Part shown: one piece after another, positions 1 through 9,273 of the stretch | Layout: every line of letters starts with the position of its first letter | Numbering within the stretch: the stretch's first letter is position 1 | Translations under genes and position numbers: made by a program | NCBI GenBank assembly: GCA_965267185.1 | Contig: OZ253937.1 | Coordinates: forward strand, 2,170,001-2,234,000 | Origin: G965267185 sp965267185 | Lineage (GTDB): Bacteria > Pseudomonadota > Alphaproteobacteria > UBA6615 | Length of the DNA stretch: 64,000 nt | Reading direction: 5' to 3' | Notes under the pieces: model-generated | What the model was told of the DNA's origin: nothing | The model's input: only the letters and a program-made list of their open reading frames with translations | Databases searched by the model: none

Positions 1-355
1 GCAGCTTGTCCTCGCCGCACTCCTCCACCAGCCGATTATACATGATGCGCAGATCGTCGAGTGATTCCAGCCGGAAGGAAAGCTGGTTGATCGGGCCGGC
101 GAAGAATGCGCCCTTACTATTACTGCCGAGATCGTCGGGGTCTCCCGTGCAAATCACAAACTGATGGTGCTCCTGCGGATCCATACTCATGAACACCAAC
201 GAGATACCCAGCGAGTCGACCGCTCCCCGGTCGGTGACGGTGAAGCCCACCACTCTCGTGTAGAAGTCCTCCATCAGATCGAGGTCTCGGACATTAATGC
301 CGAAATGGCTGAACTGTATCTTGGGTGGCCGGGCCGGTGCTTTTAGCGCGGTCAT
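1..355 (-). CDS. VOC (glyoxalase/extradiol dioxygenase-like) family protein, C-terminus outside window
   Basis: Only the N-terminal 118 residues lie in the window; the gene runs off the left edge. The protein begins MTALKAPARPPKIQFSHFGI, and the NVRDLDLMEDFYTRVVGFTV stretch is the usual first beta-alpha-beta of a vicinal oxygen chelate module, with the metal-ligand His in SHFGI. HHQFVICTGDP and NQLSFRLESLDDLRIMYNRL continue the fold. VOC proteins include glyoxalases, ring-cleavage dioxygenases and resistance proteins, so no substrate can be given. The gene is divergent from hemN, and the FNR-type box at 415-428 lies about 60 bp upstream of its ATG, so oxygen control of both genes is possible. 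Confidence 0.8.
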   Translation of the reverse strand, partial: MTALKAPARPPKIQFSHFGINVRDLDLMEDFYTRVVGFTVTDRGAVDSLGISLVFMSMDPQEHHQFVICTGDPDDLGSNSKGAFFAGPINQLSFRLESLDDLRIMYNRLVEECGEDKL

Positions 356-414
356 GGCGTGCCTCTTTTTATTGCTTATGAGCAAAAGCGAGACACAGAA
401 CCCACTATCTTGTG

Positions 415-428
415 TTGATCTGGATCAA
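415..428. promoter_or_regulatory. FNR/ANR/FixK-type box
   Basis: The sequence TTGATCTGGATCAA is an exact match to the FNR-family consensus TTGAT-N4-ATCAA. It lies 71 bp upstream of the hemN ATG at 499, a distance that fits activation from near -41.5 with a start site around 463. A degraded second copy, ATGAGCCAGATCAA, is at 451-464. Anaerobic activation of hemN by FNR-type regulators is established in proteobacteria, so the placement makes functional sense. Confidence 0.85.
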
Positions 429-498
429 TTATAGCGCTCAAGCCCGGCAGATGAGCCAGATCAACCAATCGGGAAACCCAACTTGGTAGGGTCTCCCC

Positions 499-1848
499 AT
501 GTCCGGCCAACTTCTCCAACAATCCGACCTGCGGGTGCCGCGCTACACCAGCTATCCGACAGCGCCGCATTTCCATACGGACGTTACAGCGGATACCTAT
601 ACGGATTGGCTGCGCAACCTGCCCCGCGGCGCAGCACTATCACTCTACCTGCATATCCCGTACTGCCATGAAATGTGCTGGTATTGCGGCTGCCATACCA
701 AGGCGACACGCCGTCAAGCACCGGTGCACAACTACGCCGGTGTCCTGGCGGCAGAAGTTGCCCTCGTCGCTGACACCATCGGCAACCCGCAAACCGTGAG
801 TCACGTTCACTGGGGCGGCGGCACACCAACGATTTTGTCGGACGACGACTTCTCCGCCCTCATGGCCGGATTGCATGACCGCTTCGATATCGCCAGCGAC
901 GCCGAAATCGCCATCGAAGCAGACCCGCGCACCCTGACGCGCCAAAAAGCCGCTGTTCTGGCGGAAGCCGATATCACCCGGGTGAGCCTGGGTGTGCAGG
1001 ACTGCAACGCCCACGTGCAAACTGCGATCAACCGCGTACAACCGTTCGAACAAACAGCGGACGCGGTTGCCGGCTTGCGCGCCGCCGGGATCGACCGCAT
1101 CAATATCGATCTGATGTACGGCCTGCCGTATCAGACGGTGGCCGACGTGCGCCGAACGGCCAACGCCGTACTGGCGCTCTCGCCCGACCGGCTGGCGGTA
1201 TTCGGCTACGCCCATGTGCCGTGGATGAAAAGCCACCAAAAGATGATCGATGCGGCAACTCTGCCGGATGCCGATCAACGTTTCGAACAAGCAGAGACCG
1301 TGGCACAAGTGTTGGTGGCAAACGGCTACCGCCGAATCGGGCTGGATCACTTCGCCCGCGCCGACGATCCGATTAGCGTCGCCCTACAGGCCGGCCGCCT
1401 GCGGCGCAATTTCCAAGGCTACACGACCGACCCGGCGAACGCCCTGCTCGGCTTTGGTGCCTCAGCCATCGGCTCCTTGCCCCAAGGTTATGTCCAAAAC
1501 AGTCCCGACTTCGGCGCCTACGCCCGCTCGATTGGCAACGGCCGGCTCGCGACAGTGCGTGGCATCGGGTTGAGCGACGACGACCGCCTGCGCCGCGCCA
1601 TCATCGAGCGTTTGATGTGCGACATGAAGGTCGATCTCAATTCGGCGAGTATCGGTTTCGCGCCCGAAATTGCGGATTTCGGCAGTGAATTGGAAGCGTT
1701 GCAGGACTTCGCTGATGACGGACTGATACACCTCGACGGCACCACCCTTACGGTGGCGGAACCGGGCCGGCCGTGGCTGCGGGTAATCTGCTCGATTTTC
1801 GATCGGTATTTGCAGCAGAGCCAAGCACGCCACTCGGCCGCCGTGTAG
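499..1848 (+). CDS. hemN: Oxygen-independent coproporphyrinogen III oxidase
   Basis: Radical-SAM enzyme that decarboxylates coproporphyrinogen III to protoporphyrinogen IX without oxygen, for haem synthesis in the cytoplasm. The cluster motif HIPYCHEMCWYCGC gives Cys56, Cys60 and Cys63 for the 4Fe-4S cluster, plus Cys65, the HemN-type C-x3-C-x2-C-x-C pattern. HWGGGTP, a SAM-binding GGGTP element, and the RVSLGVQDCNAHVQ and NIDLMYGLPYQT segments follow. At 449 residues the length is normal for true HemN rather than the shorter HemW. The start at 499 keeps the N-terminal RVPRYTSYPTAPHF typical of the family. The FNR box upstream implies induction under low oxygen. The aerobic counterpart hemF is at 62345. 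Confidence 0.96.
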   Translation: MSGQLLQQSDLRVPRYTSYPTAPHFHTDVTADTYTDWLRNLPRGAALSLYLHIPYCHEMCWYCGCHTKATRRQAPVHNYAGVLAAEVALVADTIGNPQTVSHVHWGGGTPTILSDDDFSALMAGLHDRFDIASDAEIAIEADPRTLTRQKAAVLAEADITRVSLGVQDCNAHVQTAINRVQPFEQTADAVAGLRAAGIDRINIDLMYGLPYQTVADVRRTANAVLALSPDRLAVFGYAHVPWMKSHQKMIDAATLPDADQRFEQAETVAQVLVANGYRRIGLDHFARADDPISVALQAGRLRRNFQGYTTDPANALLGFGASAIGSLPQGYVQNSPDFGAYARSIGNGRLATVRGIGLSDDDRLRRAIIERLMCDMKVDLNSASIGFAPEIADFGSELEALQDFADDGLIHLDGTTLTVAEPGRPWLRVICSIFDRYLQQSQARHSAAV

Positions 1849-1856
1849 ACCGCCGG

Positions 1857-2099
1857 CTAAATCCCCACGGCGCGGCGGTAGACCTCCAGGAGATGTTCTT
1901 GTTCCTGTCGTTCGCTCGGGTCGAGTTTACGCAAGCGCACGATCTGCCGAATGGTCTTGGCGTCGAAGCCGGCGGATTTTGCTTCCGACAAAACCTCTCT
2001 GATGTCGGCATTTAGACCGGCGCGGTCTTCTTCCAGCCGCTCGATCCGCTCTATGAAGCTGCGCAACCGGTCCGCAGCGATGCCGCCCGTATCGGCCAT
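1857..2099 (-). CDS. gapR: GapR/UPF0335 (DUF2312) nucleoid-associated protein
   Basis: Small 80-residue, largely helical protein. IADRLRSFIERIERLEEDRA-type N-terminal coiled coil and IREVLSEAKSAGFDAKTIRQ followed by IVRLRKLDPSERQEQEHLLE are the conserved blocks of the DUF2312/UPF0335 family. In Caulobacter, GapR binds overtwisted AT-rich DNA and supports replication and topoisomerase activity. The family is essentially alphaproteobacterial, which supports the taxonomic assignment. It is convergent with hemN, with 8 bp between the stops. Confidence 0.93.
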   Translation of the reverse strand: MADTGGIAADRLRSFIERIERLEEDRAGLNADIREVLSEAKSAGFDAKTIRQIVRLRKLDPSERQEQEHLLEVYRRAVGI

Positions 2100-2136
2100 C
2101 GGTTTTCTCTCCCCAAATTCTCGATAACCACCGCTG

Positions 2137-2173
2137 AAACCGCGATGCCGGACGTTTTGTCCGGCATCGGTTT
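2137..2173. terminator. Strong hairpin, possible terminator between DUF1244 gene and gapR
   Basis: GATGCCGGAC at 2144-2153 pairs perfectly with GTCCGGCATC at 2159-2168 around a GTTTT loop. After a 2-nt bulge, AAACC (2137-2141) and GGTTT (2169-2173) extend the stem. There is no long U-run on either strand; the minus strand, reading away from the DUF1244 stop, ends in GGTTTC. It could therefore be a weak intrinsic terminator or an mRNA 3'-end stabiliser. Confidence 0.5.
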
Positions 2174-2251
2174 AGCCCGCCCGCCTGTGGAAAAGCAAAC
2201 GGCGGAACGAGAATAGCTGGCTCACTTAGCCGCTAATATTATTCGTGAGGC

Positions 2252-2554
2252 CTAATGACCCTGTTTCGCATCGAAGGCGGCCTTTTGCTCCGGCGTGGCT
2301 TCGGTCTGGTACTTAGACTTCCATTCCGAATAGGGCATGCCATAGATAAGCTCGCGCGCCTCGTCGTAATCGAGCTCCAAGCCCTTTTCGTCAGCCGCGG
2401 CTTTATACCACTTGGATAGGCAGTTACGGCAGAAGTCGGCCAGATTCATCAGGTCGATGTTCTGCACCTCCGGCTTGTCGCGCAAATGCTGCACCAGGGT
2501 GCGAAAGGCGGCGGCCTCAAGCTCGGTGCGGGTGTTGGCATCGATCTCGGTCAT
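2252..2554 (-). CDS. DUF1244 family protein
   Basis: A 100-residue protein of the DUF1244 family, a compact helical fold known structurally but without an assigned biochemical function. The signature NLADFCRNCLSKWY is present, followed by ELDYDEARELIYGMPYSEWK, the family's C-terminal block. The paired cysteines in FCRNC could bind a metal, which is inference. I chose the ATG at 2554 because GGAAGAG precedes it at a suitable distance; the longer frame to 2623 has no conserved extension. It is a single gene followed by the hairpin at 2137-2173. Confidence 0.88.
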   Translation of the reverse strand: MTEIDANTRTELEAAAFRTLVQHLRDKPEVQNIDLMNLADFCRNCLSKWYKAAADEKGLELDYDEARELIYGMPYSEWKSKYQTEATPEQKAAFDAKQGH

Positions 2555-2676
2555 GATGTTGCTTCTCTTCCTATCGATCTTGTCAGATGGCTCATAGGTC
2601 ACGCCCCATCGGCCATCTAACAAGATAATATGGGTTCGATACGGCGAAGGCCAACTGCCACGAACATCGCGCCGCG

Positions 2677-3117
2677 TTATTCTTTCTCTTCACCGCGATC
2701 CGTATCCCGGCTTCGCCGGCCATGACGCCGCCGTATGCCGTCACCCGACCGGTGCCTCCTCCGGCCCCGGCCGCCTCGGCGGCCGCGCTCCGGCAAGGGC
2801 TCGCTGGGATCGAGCAGTTTTGTTATAGCCGCGCGCACTTCGGCGGTCGCTTCTTCGTCTTGCGGTGCCAAATTGTGAACCGCCCGGTCGGTGATCTGCG
2901 CCACCAAGTCGGGACTTAGACGAGCGACATCGGTCGATGTGTCTTGTAGATCCCGCAGGGCTTGCAGGATCGCGCGCACCGCCAACCGTTGATCGCGCCA
3001 GGGTTGGTCACGCAACCGCGCGCGGCGGCGGCGCTGGCGCTCAGCGGCTGACATCGCTTCGTCATGGATCGGACGGCGGCCCATTGCCTGGCTTCGTCGT
3101 TTAAGTGGATTACGCAT
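2677..3117 (-). CDS. Arginine-rich hypothetical protein with AERQRRRRARLR motif
   Basis: Not recognised to function. Starting at 3117 it has 146 residues, beginning MRNPLKRRSQAMGRRPIHDE and then AMSAAERQRRRRARLRDQPW. Short proteins with this G-R-P-I-H-D-E-A-M-(S/T)-A-E-R-Q motif recur in proteobacteria. The N-terminus is very basic and could bind DNA or RNA. The middle (about 50-105) is predicted helical and the last 40 residues are Arg/Gly-rich and low in complexity. GAGGT lies 5 nt before the ATG at 3117. A start at 3144 would place the operator palindrome inside the coding region (it would read VTVT) and is rejected. The gene stands alone behind a strongly palindromic promoter, which suggests tight repression, perhaps by its own product (inference). 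Confidence 0.65.
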   Translation of the reverse strand: MRNPLKRRSQAMGRRPIHDEAMSAAERQRRRRARLRDQPWRDQRLAVRAILQALRDLQDTSTDVARLSPDLVAQITDRAVHNLAPQDEEATAEVRAAITKLLDPSEPLPERGRRGGRGRRRHRSGDGIRRRHGRRSRDTDRGEEKE

Positions 3118-3133
3118 TATAACCTCATTTACT

Positions 3134-3177
3134 GTGACTGTCACAAAATATATATAACGTGACAGTCACAATATCAA
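3134..3177 (-). promoter_or_regulatory. Promoter with two palindromic operators
   Basis: On the minus strand a -35 TTGATA (3172-3177), a 17-bp spacer and a -10 TATATA (3149-3154) form a near-consensus promoter for the gene starting at 3117. Two 11-bp palindromes of form GTGACNGTCAC occupy 3159-3169, inside the -35/-10 spacer, and 3134-3144, around the start site. Their centres are 25 bp apart. The two sites are also inverted repeats of each other over 12 bp (3133-3144 and 3159-3170). This is the geometry of a repressed promoter. Confidence 0.8.
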
Positions 3178-3201
3178 GGGGCACATTCCACGAGGTTGTA
3201 C

Positions 3202-4350
3202 CTAGTCCACGCCGTTGAGTGTTTCCTCGATAAGCCAGTCGATCACCGCATTGAGCGCCTCACGCTCGTCGGCCCCCTGCCCCAGCGCGTCACGGTAAAC
3301 GGCGAGCTGTCGGTGAGCGCTGGTGCCACGACTCAGGATGTCACGAGCGGCCTCAACCTCGGCCCAACAGCCGCAGGCGTCGGCGTCAGCGCGCACCAAA
3401 TCGAGAATTTCGTCGAGCAGGTCGGTGTACGCCACCACCTCGCCACGGCCAAAATCGACCAGGCCCTCGGAGAAACCATAGCGCTGGGCACGCCACCGGT
3501 TTTCGTTGATCAGCAGATTGGAATAGATGCGCCATCGTTGATTTTCCCGCCGCAGCCGCACCAGCATCGACAAAAAGCTCACGAACATCGCGGCAATCGT
3601 CGCGCTGTCGTCTAGTCGCGTGCACACATCGGTGATGCGCATTTCAAGAGTGGGGAAACGGGCGCTCGGCCGGACGTCCCACCACATTTTCGTCGCATCT
3701 TCGATCAGTCCCGCACCGACCAACATATCGAGGTGGCGGCAATATTCGCCATAGCTATCGAACCGAGCCGGCAAACCGGTGCGCGGCAGTTCGTCGAACA
3801 CGCTCAACCGATAGCTCAACAGTCCGGTATCGCGGCCCTGCCAGAAGGGCGACGACGTGGACAGCACCAATAAATGCGGCAGGAAATAGCTGACCTGGTT
3901 CATCAAATCGATGCGCAACTCGTCATCCTCGACGCCTACATGCACATGCATGCCGCAGATCAAGAGCCGTTGCGCAACCGTTTGCAGATCGGCCGCCAAC
4001 GCATTGTAGCGGGCCTTGTTGGTATGGACCTGCTCATGCCAGTCGGCGGTCGGATGGGTCGACGCGGCGATTATGCGGTAGCCATAGCCGGCGGCAATGT
4101 CAGCGACGATCCGGCGTAACGCGGCGAGTTTGTCACGAACTTCCCCGATATCGGCACACACACTGGTATCGACCTCGATTTGAGGTCGCAGAAACTCGGG
4201 TGCCACCGCACCGATCTCCTTCGGTACGACCTGCTGACAATCGCGTAGCAATTCCTCCGGCGGTTCGACGACCAAGTCGCGCGTCTTGGGGTCGACGAGG
4301 AGATATTCCTCCTCGACACCGACAGTAAAAGGCGGCGTTTTAATGGTCAT
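3202..4350 (-). CDS. Carboxylate-amine ligase (YbdK/GCS2 family)
   Basis: ATP-dependent ligase of the glutamate-cysteine ligase type 2 fold, joining a carboxylate to an amine. TVGVEEEYLLVDPKTRDLV is the diagnostic N-terminus, with the metal-binding GxEEEY. CGMHVHVGVEDDELR holds the conserved HVHVG segment, and SARFPTLEMRITDVCTR the ExR strand. At 382 residues the length is normal. E. coli YbdK has weak gamma-glutamylcysteine synthetase activity, but the natural substrate of most members is unknown. The next gene in the operon, 6 bp downstream, is an N-formylglutamate amidohydrolase-type protein. This pairing recurs in bacteria and suggests an amide made by one enzyme and trimmed or recycled by the other (inference). 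Confidence 0.9.
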   Translation of the reverse strand: MTIKTPPFTVGVEEEYLLVDPKTRDLVVEPPEELLRDCQQVVPKEIGAVAPEFLRPQIEVDTSVCADIGEVRDKLAALRRIVADIAAGYGYRIIAASTHPTADWHEQVHTNKARYNALAADLQTVAQRLLICGMHVHVGVEDDELRIDLMNQVSYFLPHLLVLSTSSPFWQGRDTGLLSYRLSVFDELPRTGLPARFDSYGEYCRHLDMLVGAGLIEDATKMWWDVRPSARFPTLEMRITDVCTRLDDSATIAAMFVSFLSMLVRLRRENQRWRIYSNLLINENRWRAQRYGFSEGLVDFGRGEVVAYTDLLDEILDLVRADADACGCWAEVEAARDILSRGTSAHRQLAVYRDALGQGADEREALNAVIDWLIEETLNGVD

Positions 4351-4356
4351 TTCGGA

Positions 4357-5184
4357 TCATCCCACAGACCGCGGGCGAAACAACGTCCGGTCCGCCAGCG
4401 TGTCCTGCAAAACAATGGCGAGACGCTCGGCCCATTCCTCGGCCCCATGATGGGTATCGATGAGGTCCTGGCGAACTTCGATGAGCGCGTTCGCCAGACC
4501 CTTGCCGTCGCCATGCGTTTCGAGCGTATGTCCGAACCCCTCGCGCGCCGAATAGGGCTCGTTGTCACCGACAACCAACGCTGCGTCCTCGCGCAGGCGT
4601 GCGATCAGCGGCTCCGGCAAACGTGGATCGACGTTCCAGAGAATGCCCACATGCCATGGCCGCTCGATGCCGTCGAACACTGGAGTGAAGCTGTGGATCG
4701 ACACGACGACCGGCGCTTCATCCGGCGCACCATGAGCGCGCAATCGTTCGATCTGATCTGCAATCGCTGTGTGGTAGGGATCGTACAACGCACCGATACG
4801 CGTTTCGCGCTGGACTTCAACCAAAGCTGCATTGCCCGGTACCGGTGTTTGATCGCTTTCGGGGAGAATCAATCCCCGATGATCGAGCGCACGGTTGCAA
4901 TCGATTACCAGACGCGAATAGCCGGCCAAAATGGCGGGGGCGCTAAGCCGCTGCGACAAGCGATAGGTGACATCCGCCGCACCGATATCCCAACCGATAT
5001 GACGGGCCAGTTCGGCGTCGCTTAGCCCAAGCTTATTCAGGCCATCGGGAACGCGATTCGAAGCGTGATCGCAAATCAACAACAACTGTCCACCGGCATC
5101 GCCGTTGTAGATCTCAAACGGCGGCGGTTCACCCGGCCGCAAGAGGTCGTCGCGTTGAATATGTTGCGCAGCGGTATCGTCCAT
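4357..5184 (-). CDS. N-formylglutamate amidohydrolase family protein
   Basis: Zinc-dependent amidohydrolase of the FGase fold, 275 residues. LLLICDHASNRVPDGLNKLG carries the conserved DHAS/N motif, RLVIDCNRAL the D-x-N-R motif, VVSIHSFTPV the catalytic His segment, and LIEVRQDLIDTHHGAEEWAE the C-terminal block. Canonical FGase releases formate from N-formylglutamate in histidine degradation, but no hut genes are nearby and the partner is an amidoligase. Another amide or peptide is therefore a likelier substrate here (inference). The 6-bp spacing to the ligase indicates one transcript with this gene first. Confidence 0.88.
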   Translation of the reverse strand: MDDTAAQHIQRDDLLRPGEPPPFEIYNGDAGGQLLLICDHASNRVPDGLNKLGLSDAELARHIGWDIGAADVTYRLSQRLSAPAILAGYSRLVIDCNRALDHRGLILPESDQTPVPGNAALVEVQRETRIGALYDPYHTAIADQIERLRAHGAPDEAPVVVSIHSFTPVFDGIERPWHVGILWNVDPRLPEPLIARLREDAALVVGDNEPYSAREGFGHTLETHGDGKGLANALIEVRQDLIDTHHGAEEWAERLAIVLQDTLADRTLFRPRSVG

Positions 5185-5316
5185 ATATGGGACTATAGCG
5201 GACGGCCTGCCCCTCTCGCTACGGCGCTCCCGCCGGCATTCTCGATCTCAGCCGGGCTGCAACCACCTCTCCAATGGCTGACCGCTCCGGCGAGTGTCGT
5301 GTAACAGGCGAGGCGT

Positions 5317-5811
5317 CTAAGCCAACATGCTCCGCAGCATCCAGGCAGTCTTTTCATGGATCTGCATTCGCTGGGTCAGCAAGTCAGCGGTCGGTTCGTC
5401 ATTGGCCTCGTCGGCCGCGGGGAAGATTTCGCGTGCGGTGCGGACCACAATCTCCTGACCCTCCGCCAACTGCTGGATCATCTCTTCCGCACTCGGGTTG
5501 TCTTCAGCTTCCGGCACGGATGACAGTTTCGCAAAGGCCGCGTAGCTGCCCGGCGCATGGAAGCCAAGTGAACGAATGCGCTCGGCAATTTGGTCGACCG
5601 CCAGCGCCAGCTCGTTGTACTGCCCCTCGAACATCAGGTGCAGTGTGTTGAACATCGGTCCCGTCACGTTCCAGTGGAAGTTGTGGGTCTTCAGATAGAG
5701 GGTGTAGGTATCCGCGAGCAGCCGTGACAGGCCCTCGGCGATCGCCTTTCGTTGGGCTTCGGAAATGCCGATATTGACCTCTACACCGGCCGCTTGTGTG
5801 ATTTCGCTCAT
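5317..5811 (-). CDS. dps: Dps family DNA-binding ferritin-like protein
   Basis: Miniferritin that forms a dodecamer, oxidises Fe(II) with peroxide, stores ferric iron and shields DNA under stress. KTHNFHWNVTGPMFNTLH supplies the ferroxidase His of one subunit, and LMFEGQYNELALAVDQIAER the Asp/Glu ligands of the neighbouring one, both typical of Dps. At 164 residues the length is normal. The C-terminal QMQIHEKTAWMLRSMLA helix matches the family. AGGGGG lies upstream of the ATG. The promoter overlaps an Irr-type iron control element (next entry), so iron repression or derepression is expected. Confidence 0.95.
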   Translation of the reverse strand: MSEITQAAGVEVNIGISEAQRKAIAEGLSRLLADTYTLYLKTHNFHWNVTGPMFNTLHLMFEGQYNELALAVDQIAERIRSLGFHAPGSYAAFAKLSSVPEAEDNPSAEEMIQQLAEGQEIVVRTAREIFPAADEANDEPTADLLTQRMQIHEKTAWMLRSMLA

Positions 5812-5825
5812 GGCGCGCCCCCTAG

Positions 5826-5885
5826 TTTTAGAATTTGTCTAAAATATACCTGAATGATATATAATAGATTGGTTTTTACATTCAA
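5826..5885 (-). promoter_or_regulatory. dps promoter with Irr-type iron control element
   Basis: On the minus strand TTGAAT (5880-5885), a 16-bp spacer and TATATA (5858-5863) form a promoter. Just downstream, at 5826-5844, is the palindrome TTTTAGA-N5-TCTAAAA. It differs at one position from the alphaproteobacterial Irr motif TTTAGAA-N3-TTCTAAA. Placed at roughly +7 to +25, it would act as a repressor site. Irr control of iron storage and haem genes is established in Rhizobiales and relatives. Confidence 0.75.
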
Positions 5886-5917
5886 GAAAAATCGGCAATC
5901 GGATCAAAAAATAAAGT

Positions 5918-7129
<1,212 letters not shown>

Positions 7130-7239
7130 AAACGTGAACCCGATATTATTTTACACAAAAATATCGGACAATAGGTAACCGAGAGGCGGCGCCTCGCCCA
7201 ATGACAAGTGCGTGTGCGATGCGCGCTAGGCTTCTAAGT

Positions 7240-9273
7240 TCAAGCGGCCTTGTCTTCCTGACGCTGATTGACCACCGCTTCAGCTTCTCGGCCGGAGAGT
7301 TCTTGCAAGTGGTCGAACTCGTAGCGGAAAGTGCCGGTGCCTTGCGTCAACGACCGCAGCTCAATAATCAAATCGGCCATTTCCGCCTGCGGCAGATTAG
7401 CATTCACCGTGTCCCAGCCAGACCAGCCCTCTTTCGGATCGAAACCGAGCAACTGGCCACGCCGTCCGCTGACGATCTGATTGACCTTGCTGGTATGCTC
7501 CGACGGCACATCGATCTCGACCTTGTAGATGGGCTCGAGAAGTACCGGATTACATTTGGGCATACCTTCGCGCATTGCCATTTGAGCTGCCGTCTGAAAG
7601 GCCATATCCGACGAGTCGACCGCGTGGTGCTGGCCATCGAACAGGCACACTTCGACATCGACGACCGGGAAGCCCAGCGGCCCTTCATCGAGATAACGGC
7701 GCACGCCGGTTTCGACCGACGGAATGTACTGGCGCGGTACCGAGCCACCGACAACGCGATTGGTAAACTCGAATCCTTCGCCGCGCGCCCGTGGCCCAAT
7801 TTCGATATGAACATCGCCAAACTGCCCATGACCGCCGCTCTGCTTCTTGTGGCGGGCGTGCTGTTCGACTTTCTTGCGGATAGTTTCCTTGTAGGGAACG
7901 CTCGGCCGGCGTGTCGATACGGCAACATTGTACTTCTCGGCCAGTTGCTCCGCGGCGACCGTCAGATGAATTTCACCTTGGCCGTGAAGCACCAACTCGT
8001 GTGTATCTGCGTTGTGGTCAAATACATAAGACGGATCTTCTTCGACGAGTTTAGCCAGCGCCGACGACAGCTTCACCTCATCGTCGCGCTTATCGACCTC
8101 GACCGCGACTGCGTAGACGGGTGGTAGCGGACCATCCCAGGGATCGCCCCCTTCGCCACGGCCCGACGACGTCAGAACATCGCCGGTCTTGACCTCCTCG
8201 AGACGGCCCAAGGCCACAACTTCGCCAGGCGCGGCGCTTTCGACCTTCTCCTGCTCGTGCCCGAACATGCGGAACAAGCCACCGATACGCTCGCCGCCGA
8301 GTTGCGCGCTGTCACGGACTTCGCCAGACCAGACGCGGACATGGCTAAGCTTACCGGAGCGCGCCTGGGTGGTTTTGAAAACCTGCGCAACCGGATCGCT
8401 GCTGCTGGCATCGAAACCGCGACGCGTGGCCGTCGTCTCGGCGCTCGGCGCATCGTGGCGCAACGATTTCCATAGCCGGAATACGCCGCTTTGAATTTCG
8501 CCGGCCCCGATCATAACCGGCACGATATTGTCGGCGGCGAGGTTCTCGGTGAGTTGCCGGTAAATGTCCTTCTCGTCGGGAACCACATCTTCCAGCAGCT
8601 GCTCCAACAGATCGTCGTTGAAATCGGCAAGCGATTCGAGAAGCTCCTGCCGGGCCATGGTTTGCTCGTCGGCGAGCTCGGCCGGGACTTCGACGACCGT
8701 CGACGGCTCTCCTTCCTTATACTGATAGGCCCGCTGGCTGATCAGATCGACATACCCTGTGGTCTTGTCACCGTCACGGATCGGTACGTGGCGTAGCACC
8801 AACGGTAGATCGGAAGCTTCTTGCAGCGCCGCGATCGTTTCTTCGAGGGTGGATACGGGATTGTCCATCTTGTTGATGAACACGACATGGGGAACCGAGC
8901 GGTCGGTCAAGAACTTCAATATCGGCGATACCGCTTTCGCCTTATTCGCATCCGGCTCGACAACCACGACGGCAATGTCTGCTGCGAGGAGTGCATAGCG
9001 TCCATCCTGCGAGAACTCGATGGAACCGGGGCAATCGAGGACCGTCCAATCTTCGTCCATAAACTGGCAATGGGCGATGTTGAGTTCGACACTCATTTGC
9101 CGCTTGCGTGCGATCGCCGACGCATCGCCGACCGTGTTGCCTTCTTTAATCGAGCCCTTGCGCCGAACCGAGCCGGTCGCGGCCAGCATGGCCTCGAGCA
9201 AAGTGGTTTTGCCGCTGAGATAAGGACCCACGAGCGCCACGCAGCGTGGGCCTGAACCTACAGTGTCCGCCAT
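7240..9273 (-). CDS. Elongation factor G-like GTPase (EF-G2 type)
   Basis: 677-residue translational GTPase related to EF-G. The G1 loop is LVGPYLSGKTTL, departing from the usual AHIDAGKTT; G3 is TVLDCPGSIEF, where canonical EF-G has DTPGHVDF; G4 is FINKMD. Domains II to V follow, including PSVPYKETIRKKVEQHARHK and KQSGGHGQFGDVHIEI. These loop changes mark the divergent second EF-G class found beside true FusA in many bacteria, whose role is not settled. I chose ATG 9273 because GGAGG sits 5 nt before it; an in-frame start 10 codons earlier has no such signal. No rpsL/rpsG/tuf genes surround it, consistent with a non-canonical EF-G. Confidence 0.9.
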   Translation of the reverse strand: MADTVGSGPRCVALVGPYLSGKTTLLEAMLAATGSVRRKGSIKEGNTVGDASAIARKRQMSVELNIAHCQFMDEDWTVLDCPGSIEFSQDGRYALLAADIAVVVVEPDANKAKAVSPILKFLTDRSVPHVVFINKMDNPVSTLEETIAALQEASDLPLVLRHVPIRDGDKTTGYVDLISQRAYQYKEGEPSTVVEVPAELADEQTMARQELLESLADFNDDLLEQLLEDVVPDEKDIYRQLTENLAADNIVPVMIGAGEIQSGVFRLWKSLRHDAPSAETTATRRGFDASSSDPVAQVFKTTQARSGKLSHVRVWSGEVRDSAQLGGERIGGLFRMFGHEQEKVESAAPGEVVALGRLEEVKTGDVLTSSGRGEGGDPWDGPLPPVYAVAVEVDKRDDEVKLSSALAKLVEEDPSYVFDHNADTHELVLHGQGEIHLTVAAEQLAEKYNVAVSTRRPSVPYKETIRKKVEQHARHKKQSGGHGQFGDVHIEIGPRARGEGFEFTNRVVGGSVPRQYIPSVETGVRRYLDEGPLGFPVVDVEVCLFDGQHHAVDSSDMAFQTAAQMAMREGMPKCNPVLLEPIYKVEIDVPSEHTSKVNQIVSGRRGQLLGFDPKEGWSGWDTVNANLPQAEMADLIIELRSLTQGTGTFRYEFDHLQELSGREAEAVVNQRQEDKAA

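Noticed and set aside
640..1350. Open frame of 236 codons opposite hemN
   Set aside because: hemN on the other strand has full radical-SAM motifs; the antisense frame has none.
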